Shown in pieces: positions 1 through 5,272 of a DNA stretch of 5,721 bases; position 1 is the first letter of the stretch; the number at the start of each line of letters is the position of its first letter. The position numbers and the translations under genes were made by a program. Under the pieces are notes generated by a model that had not been told where the DNA came from, made no database searches, and saw only the letters and a program-made list of their open reading frames with translations. This DNA is from Thermomicrobiaceae bacterium (lineage in GTDB: Bacteria; Chloroflexota; Chloroflexia; Thermomicrobiales; Thermomicrobiaceae). The stretch lies in the NCBI GenBank assembly GCA_007124395.1, contig SLFF01000357.1, positions 1-5,721 on the forward strand, read 5' to 3'.

Positions 1-477
1 ATTCTCCGATCTCGCTGGGCTATTCTGATTACTCCAGTTACCTTGCTGCTCGGCGGTGTGCTGCACTGGTTCCAGTTCGAATGGGGTCTGCAGAACCCAC
101 CGTGGCCGATGTTCGGCATCGTCATGGCGACGGCGTTCGGCGTATTGCTGATCACGGCCGGGACGGCAGCGGGCATCGCAACCCGTGTGATTGCAGCAGA
201 ACAGGAACCGGGACGCCCGGCCACCGGAATTCGTCGATCCGCCGCATTTGCGTCACTACTCGGGTTGCTGGCGCTGACCAGCATGTATGTCCTGCCGATG
301 CCGTACCTCGGGGCGCTTCTCGGACTGGCCGCATTGCTGGCCGGACTTGGACTTCTCGAAGAAGACCAGGTCAATAAACGAGAGCGGATTCTGGCGATCG
401 CCGGGATGATGATTGGTTTGCTGGCGATCGCCACGCAGATCTACTCGCTCTGGGCGCTGATCAAGAATTTCTGGTAG
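1..477 (+). CDS. Multi-pass membrane protein of unknown family, 5' end outside window
   Basis: The frame is open from the first base to the TAG at 475-477, giving 158 visible residues, so the start most likely lies upstream of the window. A TTG at 43 could serve as a start but has no clear ribosome binding site and would cut into the first hydrophobic segment. The product has about four or five hydrophobic stretches rich in Leu, Ala, Gly and Ile. They are separated by a short charged loop (EQEPGRPATGIRR, about residues 69-81) and a second charged turn (EEDQVNKRER, about residues 120-129). The tail ends in Lys-Asn-Phe-Trp. No catalytic motif or known family signature is visible, so I assign no function beyond an integral membrane protein. 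Its last 17 bases overlap the end of the converging DUF5654-like gene. The coding call rests on length, clear membrane-protein composition and the lack of a better frame. Confidence 0.72.
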   Translation: MLRSRWAILITPVTLLLGGVLHWFQFEWGLQNPPWPMFGIVMATAFGVLLITAGTAAGIATRVIAAEQEPGRPATGIRRSAAFASLLGLLALTSMYVLPMPYLGALLGLAALLAGLGLLEEDQVNKRERILAIAGMMIGLLAIATQIYSLWALIKNFW

Positions 478-736
478 TGCCAGCGCGGGTGCCCGATCGG
501 TTCTCCTGCTCCTCCTGAGCTGCGACGCGCTCCTGAAGGCGGGCGAGTCTGATCGTGGCGAAGACGACGATTCCGGTGACGATCAGCGCATAGAGGAACT
601 TGGCAGTGATGTCTGCCGCTTCGCCGAACAGCTGGGCAAACAGCGTTTGAATCGCGTCGTTCCATGCCAGCGCAGCCACCAGTCCGAATGCGGCCGTGGC
701 GAGCTGTAGTGTCTTTTCCAGCACCTCGCGTGACAT
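461..736 (-). CDS. DUF5654-like small membrane protein
   Basis: This is a 91-aa protein starting at ATG 736. Two overlapping AAAGGA Shine-Dalgarno copies lie upstream; the nearer one is 9 bases from the ATG, which fixes the start. The N-terminal part runs Glu-Val-Leu-Glu-Lys into a hydrophobic segment holding AALAWNDAIQ (residues 21-30). A second transmembrane helix spans about residues 46-67 (AKFLYALIVTGIVVFATIRL). The last 25 residues are polar and charged and probably cytoplasmic. The AxAWNDAIQ segment and the two-helix layout match what I remember of DUF5654, a short family of unknown function in archaea and some bacteria. No biochemical role is known to me. It is transcribed divergently from the glycosyltransferase and converges with the upstream membrane protein, so it is probably monocistronic. 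The family call is from memory of the motif; the existence of the gene is well supported. Confidence 0.82.
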   Translation of the reverse strand: MSREVLEKTLQLATAAFGLVAALAWNDAIQTLFAQLFGEAADITAKFLYALIVTGIVVFATIRLARLQERVAAQEEQENRSGTRAGTTRNS

Positions 737-745
737 CGGCTTGGG

Positions 746-756
746 TCCTTTCCTTT
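746..756 (-). promoter_or_regulatory. Double Shine-Dalgarno before the DUF5654-like gene
   Basis: Read on the minus strand, 746-756 is AAAGGAAAGGA, two overlapping strong anti-16S matches. The nearer copy ends 9 bases before ATG 736. It supports this start codon and suggests efficient translation of a small protein. Confidence 0.7.
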
Positions 757-780
757 GAGCTTCCGCTTCTCGATTTGCTC

Positions 781-809
781 ACAGTAGCGCGCTGTACTGG
801 CTAACTCAA
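781..809 (-). promoter_or_regulatory. Possible sigma-70-type promoter for the DUF5654-like gene
   Basis: On the minus strand a TTGAGT (804-809) is followed after 17 bases by TACTGT (781-786). Four of six -35 positions and three of six -10 positions fit the housekeeping consensus. Transcription would begin near 775, about 40 bases before the ATG. A loose inverted repeat, CAGTA (782-786) and TACTG (795-799), overlaps the -10 box. The match is modest and the element is inferred. Confidence 0.3.
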
Positions 810-899
810 GACACGCCGCAAGCGATCTTCACTTGTTAGACTGACAGGTGGACGGTACTCGCTCCTGATGTCGCAAGTTCGACCACCAGAACGGCCTGA

Positions 900-2507
900 A
901 TGCCAGATTCATCAACCCCAGATCAGTATCAGCCTTCGAGCAGACTCGCTCGGCTGAGGAACCAGAATTGGGACATTGCCGCATTCCTGGTGCTGCTGAC
1001 ACTTGTTGGTTTGCTGTTGCGCCTGATCAACCTCACCTCGATCCCCACCGGGTTGCACGGCGACGAGGCGATTGTCGGGATGGAAGGTCAGCGGATACTC
1101 CGCGAGATACTGATCGACCCCTACTCCCCGTCGGCACTCGGCCAGCCGACTGCCCCGTTTTACCTTGCCGCTCTGACCGTCTGGATCTGGGACAACACGG
1201 TGTTCGCGGTCCGCATCAGTGCGGTGATTTTCGGCACGCTGGCGATTCCTGCACTCTATCTGGTGGTTCGGCGGAGCCTCGGGGTACCGAACGCACTGCT
1301 GGCCAGCGGGTTTCTGATGGTCATGGGCTGGCACATCCACTACTCTCGCATCGCATTCCCACTCCCGGCCTGGCCGCTCTGGACGATTCTCACCGCTGGT
1401 GTGTTGCTGCAGGCTGTTCGCTCCGGTACCTGGTACTGGTGGGCAGCAGCCGGGGCGATGTCAGGGGCCGGTATTTATGTCTACAACGCGCACACCCTGG
1501 GGCTTGTCGTTCTGGGTGCCTTTGCGGCACTTATGCTGGGGCGGCAATGGGTGGCGGACAATGATCTGCGGCGACTCGCTGGCAGCGCGGCAGCGTTCGC
1601 CGGGGCCGTGCTGGCGTCGCTGCTGCCGATGCTCTGGTTCATCGTCAACAACTGGGAACTGTACTGGAACTCGATCGATCGGCACTCGGTGCGAGATACG
1701 GCCGAGTGGAAGGAGCTGGGCGGCCCGGTGGGACAGCTCGGCTATCTGATCGAGCAATACGGCCGGTTCTGGGTGGAGCTCTCCTGGTCGCCGTCGATCG
1801 ACTACGTCGATGCCACCGGCATCACGTCTGTGGTGCCAACGGGTCTGCTGCTGCTCTCGCTGGCAGGCATGGGTGTGGCGCTCTGGCGGCGTCGAGAGCC
1901 GATCGTCTGGCTCGGAGCGATGATCGTGATCCTCATGCCGCTCACCACGGTGCTGACCGAGCAGGGTGAGATGCGGCGGACGCTGATTATCGCGCCGTTT
2001 CTGTGCATGTTTGCCGCGATCGGGATCGTTGAGTTGCTGGCTATCGTCCGGCAGCGCTTTTCACCGATTCTGATGACCGCCACCGTTGCCGTACTGGGGC
2101 TGGTCATCGTCTCCACGGTGACGGTCGATCTCCGCAACTACTTCATGGTTCACGGGAAATCGGAGACCCAGCACTGGGTGTTTGCCGAAGAGTTCTACGA
2201 TGCCTCGATGTATCTCCAGCAGCTTCCCGATGACCACTACGTCTATTTCATGGCTCATCGCTGGTCAATCGACTACGAGCCGCGTCGATTTCTGGCGCCG
2301 GATATCAATGGAGAAGATCGCTCGGACGAGTTCGGCAGTTTCGGTCTGGATGTCGATGAGGCGCTCGGCCCGCCGGTGTTCGTGCTCGTCGGGGATTATC
2401 GGCCGGTACTGGATGCGTTGCAGGAAACCTATCCCGGCGGCGAAGTAGTCACCGGATCGATAGACGGCCGGCCTACGTTCATCGCCTACCATCTCCCAGA
2501 GCAATAG
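900..2507 (+). CDS. GT39/ArnT-like membrane glycosyltransferase
   Basis: This 535-aa polytopic protein resembles the GT39 (PMT/ArnT-like, GT-C fold) enzymes, which move a sugar from a polyprenyl-phosphate donor to a protein, lipid or glycan acceptor outside the membrane. The first helix (about residues 26-45) is followed by an external loop with GLHGDEA (51-57), where the acidic Asp55-Glu56 pair occupies the place of the catalytic acid in this fold. Other family-like features are QPTAPFYL (82-89), the HYSRIAFP stretch (147-154) and about eleven more hydrophobic helices up to residue 407. A soluble C-terminal domain of about 125 residues follows (about 411-535). Total length is normal for the family. 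The donor and acceptor cannot be read from the sequence. The ATG at 900 is the only reasonable in-frame start before the first helix, but no Shine-Dalgarno precedes it. No cell-envelope cluster is next to it, so it looks like a stand-alone gene. A hairpin lies 22 bases past its stop. Confidence 0.88.
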   Translation: MPDSSTPDQYQPSSRLARLRNQNWDIAAFLVLLTLVGLLLRLINLTSIPTGLHGDEAIVGMEGQRILREILIDPYSPSALGQPTAPFYLAALTVWIWDNTVFAVRISAVIFGTLAIPALYLVVRRSLGVPNALLASGFLMVMGWHIHYSRIAFPLPAWPLWTILTAGVLLQAVRSGTWYWWAAAGAMSGAGIYVYNAHTLGLVVLGAFAALMLGRQWVADNDLRRLAGSAAAFAGAVLASLLPMLWFIVNNWELYWNSIDRHSVRDTAEWKELGGPVGQLGYLIEQYGRFWVELSWSPSIDYVDATGITSVVPTGLLLLSLAGMGVALWRRREPIVWLGAMIVILMPLTTVLTEQGEMRRTLIIAPFLCMFAAIGIVELLAIVRQRFSPILMTATVAVLGLVIVSTVTVDLRNYFMVHGKSETQHWVFAEEFYDASMYLQQLPDDHYVYFMAHRWSIDYEPRRFLAPDINGEDRSDEFGSFGLDVDEALGPPVFVLVGDYRPVLDALQETYPGGEVVTGSIDGRPTFIAYHLPEQ

Positions 2508-2528
2508 ACGGCTACCGGGAAAACGACA

Positions 2529-2555
2529 ACCACCCGGCAACGGGAGCCGGGTGGT
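2529..2555. terminator. 10-bp hairpin between convergent genes, probable terminator
   Basis: ACCACCCGGC (2529-2538) and GCCGGGTGGT (2546-2555) are perfectly complementary around a 7-base loop. The hairpin lies between the glycosyltransferase stop and the end of the converging micro-ORF. On the plus strand no T-run follows. On the minus strand the stem is followed by TGTCGTTTT, so an intrinsic terminator fits the stress protein/micro-ORF transcript better, although it may serve both directions. Confidence 0.6.
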
Positions 2556-2568
2556 GCATCATCGCAAG

Positions 2569-2691
2569 CTAGAAGATGAACGACAGGGCCCAGAGGATCG
2601 CCGCCAGAATGATGATTCCGATAAGGATTCGTCCGAGATAATCTTTCTGCGGCGGATCGCTACCCTGATCTGATTTCGCCACGGCATCCAT
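2569..2691 (-). CDS. 40-aa single-helix membrane micro-ORF coupled to the universal stress protein
   Basis: An ORF of 41 codons runs from ATG 2691 to TAG 2569-2571. The predicted peptide has a polar N-terminal half of about 20 residues (MDAVAKSDQGSDPPQKDYLG). It is followed by one hydrophobic helix (RILIGIIILAAILWALSFIF) that runs to the C-terminus. The polar/charged head followed by a clean helix of bilayer length is hard to explain as chance. The start lies three bases after the TAA of the stress protein, which suggests translational coupling; no strong independent ribosome site is visible. A hairpin with a downstream T-rich stretch ends the unit. A GTG three codons in would give 37 aa. I recognise no family. 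Orientation in the membrane and function are unknown; a partner or membrane-stress role is only inference from the neighbour. Confidence 0.6.
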   Translation of the reverse strand: MDAVAKSDQGSDPPQKDYLGRILIGIIILAAILWALSFIF

Positions 2692-2694
2692 CCA

Positions 2695-3624
2695 TTACGA
2701 CTCTGAATCCGACTCCGACTCCATCGCCCGAATAATCATGACTGGACGGTCAGTATCATGCAACACGCGCTCTGCCACCGAGCCAAGCAGGAAGCGCCCC
2801 ATGCCCGAACGCCCGTGCGTCGTCATCGCGATCAGATCAGCACCGAACTCGGATGCGACCCGGGTAATCCCGGATGCTGGATCGGTGACTCTGACATCGG
2901 CCGAAACGGTCGCGCCGTGGGTCGTAAGTGTATCTGCCGCATCCCGCAGGTAGTCTTCGGCAGATTCGCGGGCTTCCCGCTCATAATTGGCGATAAGCTC
3001 AGAGGTGTATGACTGACCGGGAGCTACCGGCTCGACGATCCTCACCAGGGTGTAGCGGACATTGTTCCGGAAGATGTCGTAGGCGCGATCGAGTGCCCGT
3101 TCTGCCAGGTCCGAGCCATCCAGCGCCACCGCTACGTTGGTGATCTTCTGTTTTCCGAATTCTGCCCGGGTGTCGGTTGATGCGCGGGATACGAACACCG
3201 GGACCTGACTCGACTGAACAATCCTCGCGGCCACGCTTCCCATCAGCATTCGTCCGAGACCGGACCGGCCGTGACTGGCCATGACGATTGCCGAGCCTTC
3301 GACGGCCTCAGCCGCTTCGAGTATCTCCGTGGCGGCCTGCCCCAGGCGGATATCTATGCTGACTCGCGTGCGCTCGAACGAGGTCGCGACGTTTTTGAGA
3401 TAGAAGTCGAGGCGCTGCTCTTCTTTGGCGAGATGGTCGATATCCTTTGGCCGCAGGCGTGTTGACGATGAATCCTGCGGACTGATGTAGAAGTCTCGTG
3501 GTGGATCTATCACGCTGATAAGCGTCACACCGGCACCGGTCTGCTCCGCCAGTGATCGTGCCAGGGGAAGTGCGGCATGTGAGATCTGTGATCCATCGAG
3601 CGGGACGACGATTCGTTTTAGCAT
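2695..3624 (-). CDS. Tandem-domain universal stress protein (UspA family)
   Basis: The 309-aa protein has two UspA domains in a row, each a Rossmann-like fold that in many members binds ATP. Domain 1 (about 1-147) opens with KRIVVPLDGS and carries SHGRSGLGRMLMGS (117-130). Domain 2 (about 160-300) opens with TNVAVALDGS and carries THGRSGMGRFLLGS (269-282). Both keep the G-9x-G-S part of the ATP-binding motif, but the leading Gly is Ala in domain 1 and Thr in domain 2, a common variation. ATP binding is therefore likely but not certain. The start is ATG 3624, because the fold begins right there; GGAG (3636-3639) sits 11 bases and GAGGA 4 bases upstream. The longer in-frame extension to 3792 is non-homologous in look and runs through the divergent spacer. 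The C-terminus ends in an acidic Ser tail, ESESDSES. It is probably cytoplasmic and induced by stress or growth arrest, as known for the family. A micro-ORF follows three bases after the stop. Confidence 0.93.
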   Translation of the reverse strand: MLKRIVVPLDGSQISHAALPLARSLAEQTGAGVTLISVIDPPRDFYISPQDSSSTRLRPKDIDHLAKEEQRLDFYLKNVATSFERTRVSIDIRLGQAATEILEAAEAVEGSAIVMASHGRSGLGRMLMGSVAARIVQSSQVPVFVSRASTDTRAEFGKQKITNVAVALDGSDLAERALDRAYDIFRNNVRYTLVRIVEPVAPGQSYTSELIANYEREARESAEDYLRDAADTLTTHGATVSADVRVTDPASGITRVASEFGADLIAMTTHGRSGMGRFLLGSVAERVLHDTDRPVMIIRAMESESDSES

Positions 3625-3638
3625 GGCATCCTCTTCTC

Positions 3639-3658
3639 CAGAACATTCTGATGTTCTG
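3639..3658. promoter_or_regulatory. Perfect 8-4-8 dyad in front of the universal stress protein
   Basis: CAGAACAT (3639-3646), spacer TCTG, ATGTTCTG (3651-3658). The dyad begins 15 bases upstream of the stress-protein ATG and its edge touches the GGAG of the ribosome binding site. It could be a repressor operator or, in the mRNA, a 5' UTR hairpin that affects ribosome access. It lacks the GAAC-N4-GTTC spacing of a Gram-positive-type LexA box (here eight bases separate the half sites). Confidence 0.45.
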
Positions 3659-3787
3659 AGTGGTGACCAGATCGAACGCGGTAGGTGTCGATGTACGATG
3701 CAGCGACTCGGTGTCGCAACTGTCCCAATCATGGACTGCCGGCCGGTGCATTCCCGTCTCGGCAGGCAAGATGTCTGCAACAGATCC

Positions 3788-3807
3788 GTCACAGATTCGT
3801 CTGTGAC
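3788..3807. promoter_or_regulatory. Perfect 8-4-8 dyad upstream of panC
   Basis: GTCACAGA (3788-3795), spacer TTCG, TCTGTGAC (3800-3807). It ends 49 bases before the panC start, a normal place for an operator near a promoter; as RNA it would form a stem with a UUCG loop. It contains TCACA and TGTGA but in the inverted order compared with a CRP site, so I do not call it one. No T-run flanks it, which argues against an intrinsic terminator. Confidence 0.42.
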
Positions 3808-3856
3808 TCATCACGTATGGAAATCAATCCTGATTCAGTATGGAGTATGCAACGCT

Positions 3857-4696
3857 ATGCAGGTCATTCGCACTCGGCGAGATATTCGAAACTGGCGTTC
3901 CGAGGTGTCGGGATGGGTTGGTCTGGTCCCCACGATGGGAGCGCTCCACGCCGGGCATATGTCACTCGTTGATGTCGCTGGTCAGGAGAATGACCATATC
4001 TGCGTCAGTATCTTCGTCAATCCGAGACAGTTCGGAAGTAAGAGCGATTTCGCCACCTACCCCCGAACAACCGATGAAGACCTCTCCATGCTGCAGGATG
4101 CCGGTGTCGATGCGGTTTTCATGCCCGATGCTGGTGAGATGTACGCGGGCTCTGCACGAACCTCGATTCACGTTGCCGACCTCACCGACCGGCTCGAAGG
4201 CGCATCCCGGCCGGGCCATTTCGATGGCGTCTGCCTCGTCGTCAGCAAACTGTTCAACCTGGTTCAGCCTGATCACGCCTATTTCGGCTGGAAGGATGCC
4301 CAGCAGGTAAGAGTAATTCAGCAGATGGTTGACGATCTCGACATGCCGGTCCAGATTCGTCCCATGCCGACGGTTCGGGACGATGATGGGCTGGCGCTCA
4401 GCAGTCGGAACTGCGGTTTGACGATATCTGGCCGGGAATCAGCCCGGCATATTCCGGCGGCACTGGAGCTAGTGGAACAGGCGGTTCGCAATGGTGAGTT
4501 CAGCGTAGATCTGATCCGGAGGCGGGCGATAGAACATCTGTCGGGCGCCGAGGACCTGGAGGTCGACTACGTTCAGATCGTTGATCTGGAGTCACTTCAG
4601 CCACTCGACCGGATCGATCGCCCCGCGCTAGTGCTGATCGCCGCGATCTGTGACGACATCCGGTTGATCGACAACCTGTTGGTGAGCAGTGTCTAG
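3857..4696 (+). CDS. panC: Pantothenate synthetase (pantoate-beta-alanine ligase)
   Basis: The enzyme joins pantoate and beta-alanine, using ATP through a pantoyl-adenylate, to make pantothenate for coenzyme A. It acts in the cytoplasm, normally as a dimer. The 279 residues match the usual length. Motifs in order are PTMGALHAGH (25-34, the nucleotide-binding HxGH), FVNPRQF (53-59, pantoate binding), RPGHFDGV (118-125), FGWKDAQQ (143-150), PTVRDDDGLALSSRN (171-185, the KMSKS-equivalent region) and the C-terminal DYVQIVD (237-243). The start at ATG 3857 is chosen because the protein then begins as family members do (MQVIRTRRDIR). GGAG lies 11 bases upstream; the longer frame to 3623 crosses the divergent spacer. 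A slight oddity is SSRNCGL where most members have SSRNxYL, replacing the common Tyr with Gly187. No panB or panD lies beside it, so the pathway genes must be elsewhere. A dyad upstream may regulate it. Confidence 0.97.
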   Translation: MQVIRTRRDIRNWRSEVSGWVGLVPTMGALHAGHMSLVDVAGQENDHICVSIFVNPRQFGSKSDFATYPRTTDEDLSMLQDAGVDAVFMPDAGEMYAGSARTSIHVADLTDRLEGASRPGHFDGVCLVVSKLFNLVQPDHAYFGWKDAQQVRVIQQMVDDLDMPVQIRPMPTVRDDDGLALSSRNCGLTISGRESARHIPAALELVEQAVRNGEFSVDLIRRRAIEHLSGAEDLEVDYVQIVDLESLQPLDRIDRPALVLIAAICDDIRLIDNLLVSSV

Positions 4697-4725
4697 CCCC
4701 CGCCCCCGCAAACCGGATCGCCAGA

Positions 4726-4799
4726 CAGGGCCACACGGAGAGCCTGCCCTGAGCGGAACCGAATGGGTCGCCGCCTACCGGGGGATGATCCCATTCGGT
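4726..4799. repeat. Tandem inverted repeats, likely dispersed-repeat remnant (may also end panC transcripts)
   Basis: Two inverted repeats lie side by side: CAGGGC (4726-4731) with GCCCTG (4746-4751), and ACCGAATGGG (4758-4767) with CCCATTCGGT (4790-4799, 22-base loop). The middle part, AGCCTGCCCTGAGCGG followed by AACCGAATGGG, looks like a degenerate copy of an intergenic repeat I remember from many bacterial genomes. When translated on the opposite strand that repeat gives PFGSAQGRL-like strings; here it does so exactly. No transposase or target duplication is visible. The hairpins lie 29-103 bases after the panC stop and might also stop transcription, but no T-run follows. Confidence 0.5.
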
Positions 4800-4806
4800 C
4801 GTGACG

Positions 4807-4835
4807 TTGCCTGAATACTTTCTGTCCGCTAAAGT
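4807..4835 (+). promoter_or_regulatory. Candidate promoter of the SaoD/DsrE-like gene
   Basis: TTGCCT (4807-4812) and TAAAGT (4830-4835) are exactly 17 bases apart, and each matches four of six consensus positions. Transcription would start near 4842, leaving a leader of about 48 bases before GTG 4890. The position just after the repeat remnant suggests the gene has its own promoter and is not read from panC. Confidence 0.42.
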
Positions 4836-4844
4836 TTGCAAACT
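4833..4844. promoter_or_regulatory. 12-bp perfect palindrome over the predicted -10/start point
   Basis: AGTTTGCAAACT is a perfect palindrome that overlaps the end of the predicted -10 box and the predicted start point. This is the classic location for a repressor operator. No regulator gene is in the window, so the binding protein is unknown. Confidence 0.38.
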
Positions 4845-4889
4845 GGCAGCGACGGGTCTGTCAGCGTGAAATTTGAAGGGAATCTCTCG

Positions 4890-5255
4890 GTGAAAGTTGC
4901 TTACGTATTCAGTACATCCGGACACACTGCCAGCTACAAGATGGGGAAGATGATTCTCCCGCAGCTGGAATCCGGGACTCACGGCGTCGATGTCATCGGT
5001 ATGTTTTTCTTCGATGACAACAACTACGTCCTGCGCAAGGGTGATCCGATCGGCGAGCGCCTGGCGAAGGTTGCCAAAGAGCAGGGCATCATGCTGATGA
5101 TGTGCGATCAGTGTGCCCTGGAGCGCCAGCTTGCAGAAGGCGAACCCGGCAACTGCACGCCGTCCGGAGTGGTCGATGGCGTCATGGTCGGCTGTTTCCC
5201 TGATCTTTACAGCGCTCTGGCCGGCAACCCGCCGGATCAGGTCATTACTCTGTAG
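4890..5255 (+). CDS. SaoD/DsrE-family small cysteine protein
   Basis: The 121-aa protein has the DsrE-like alpha/beta fold signature: MKVAYVFSTSGHTASYKMGKM at the start, a central VDVIGMFFFDDNNYVLRKGD (33-52), MMCDQCALERQ (70-80) and VGCFPDLYSAL (100-110). DsrE-type proteins carry or hand on sulfur as a persulfide on cysteine. Here Cys72 and Cys75 form a CxxC pair, and Cys89 and Cys102 are also present, so thiol or metal chemistry is plausible. The overall pattern agrees with what I remember as the SaoD/DsrE group; this comes from memory and was not searched. No dsrF, dsrH, tus or other sulfur-relay gene is nearby. I chose GTG 4890 because GAAGGG (4875-4880) lies 9 bases upstream and the fold begins there. 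In-frame TTG 4836 and GTG 4866 would add residues of no family character. It probably acts in the cytoplasm. Its stop codon lies inside a hairpin shared with the converging channel gene. Confidence 0.87.
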   Translation: MKVAYVFSTSGHTASYKMGKMILPQLESGTHGVDVIGMFFFDDNNYVLRKGDPIGERLAKVAKEQGIMLMMCDQCALERQLAEGEPGNCTPSGVVDGVMVGCFPDLYSALAGNPPDQVITL

Positions 5256-5272
5256 CCCGTTTGGCCGGGCTA
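5253..5272. terminator. Shared hairpin spanning both convergent stop codons
   Basis: TAGCCCG (5253-5259) pairs perfectly with CGGGCTA (5266-5272) around a 6-base loop. The left arm starts with the TAG of the DsrE-like gene, and the right arm ends with the complement of the TAG of the TRIC-channel gene. It could be a small bidirectional terminator, although neither side has a T-run and the stem is only 7 bp. Confidence 0.4.

Noticed and set aside
441..782. Alternative minus-strand frame over the DUF5654-like gene
   Set aside because: It is an Arg/Ser/Gly-rich shadow of the real frame, which has a strong ribosome site and clear membrane helices.
3639..3658. LexA/SOS box before the stress protein
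   Set aside because: GAAC and GTTC are present but separated by eight bases; the Gram-positive-type LexA box needs four.
3625..3792. N-terminal extension of the universal stress protein
   Set aside because: The added 56 residues are Cys/Arg/Ser-rich without family character and lie in the divergent spacer. The fold begins at ATG 3624.
3788..3807. CRP/FNR-type binding site
   Set aside because: The half sites are in the reverse order (TCACA before TGTGA) and do not give TGTGA-N6-TCACA.
3623..3856. N-terminal extension of PanC
   Set aside because: The upstream in-frame part does not resemble PanC. The family-like N-terminus begins at ATG 3857 and total length is then normal.
4836..4889. Earlier TTG or GTG start for the DsrE-like gene
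   Set aside because: The extra residues are not family-like, TTG 4836 lies in the predicted promoter and palindrome, and GTG 4890 has a good ribosome site.
4500..4982. Minus-strand open frame across the panC end and the following spacer
   Set aside because: It overlaps panC in antisense and crosses the repeat remnant. Its PFGSAQGRL string is a translation of the repeat, and the rest is Arg/Pro/Ser-rich shadow sequence.
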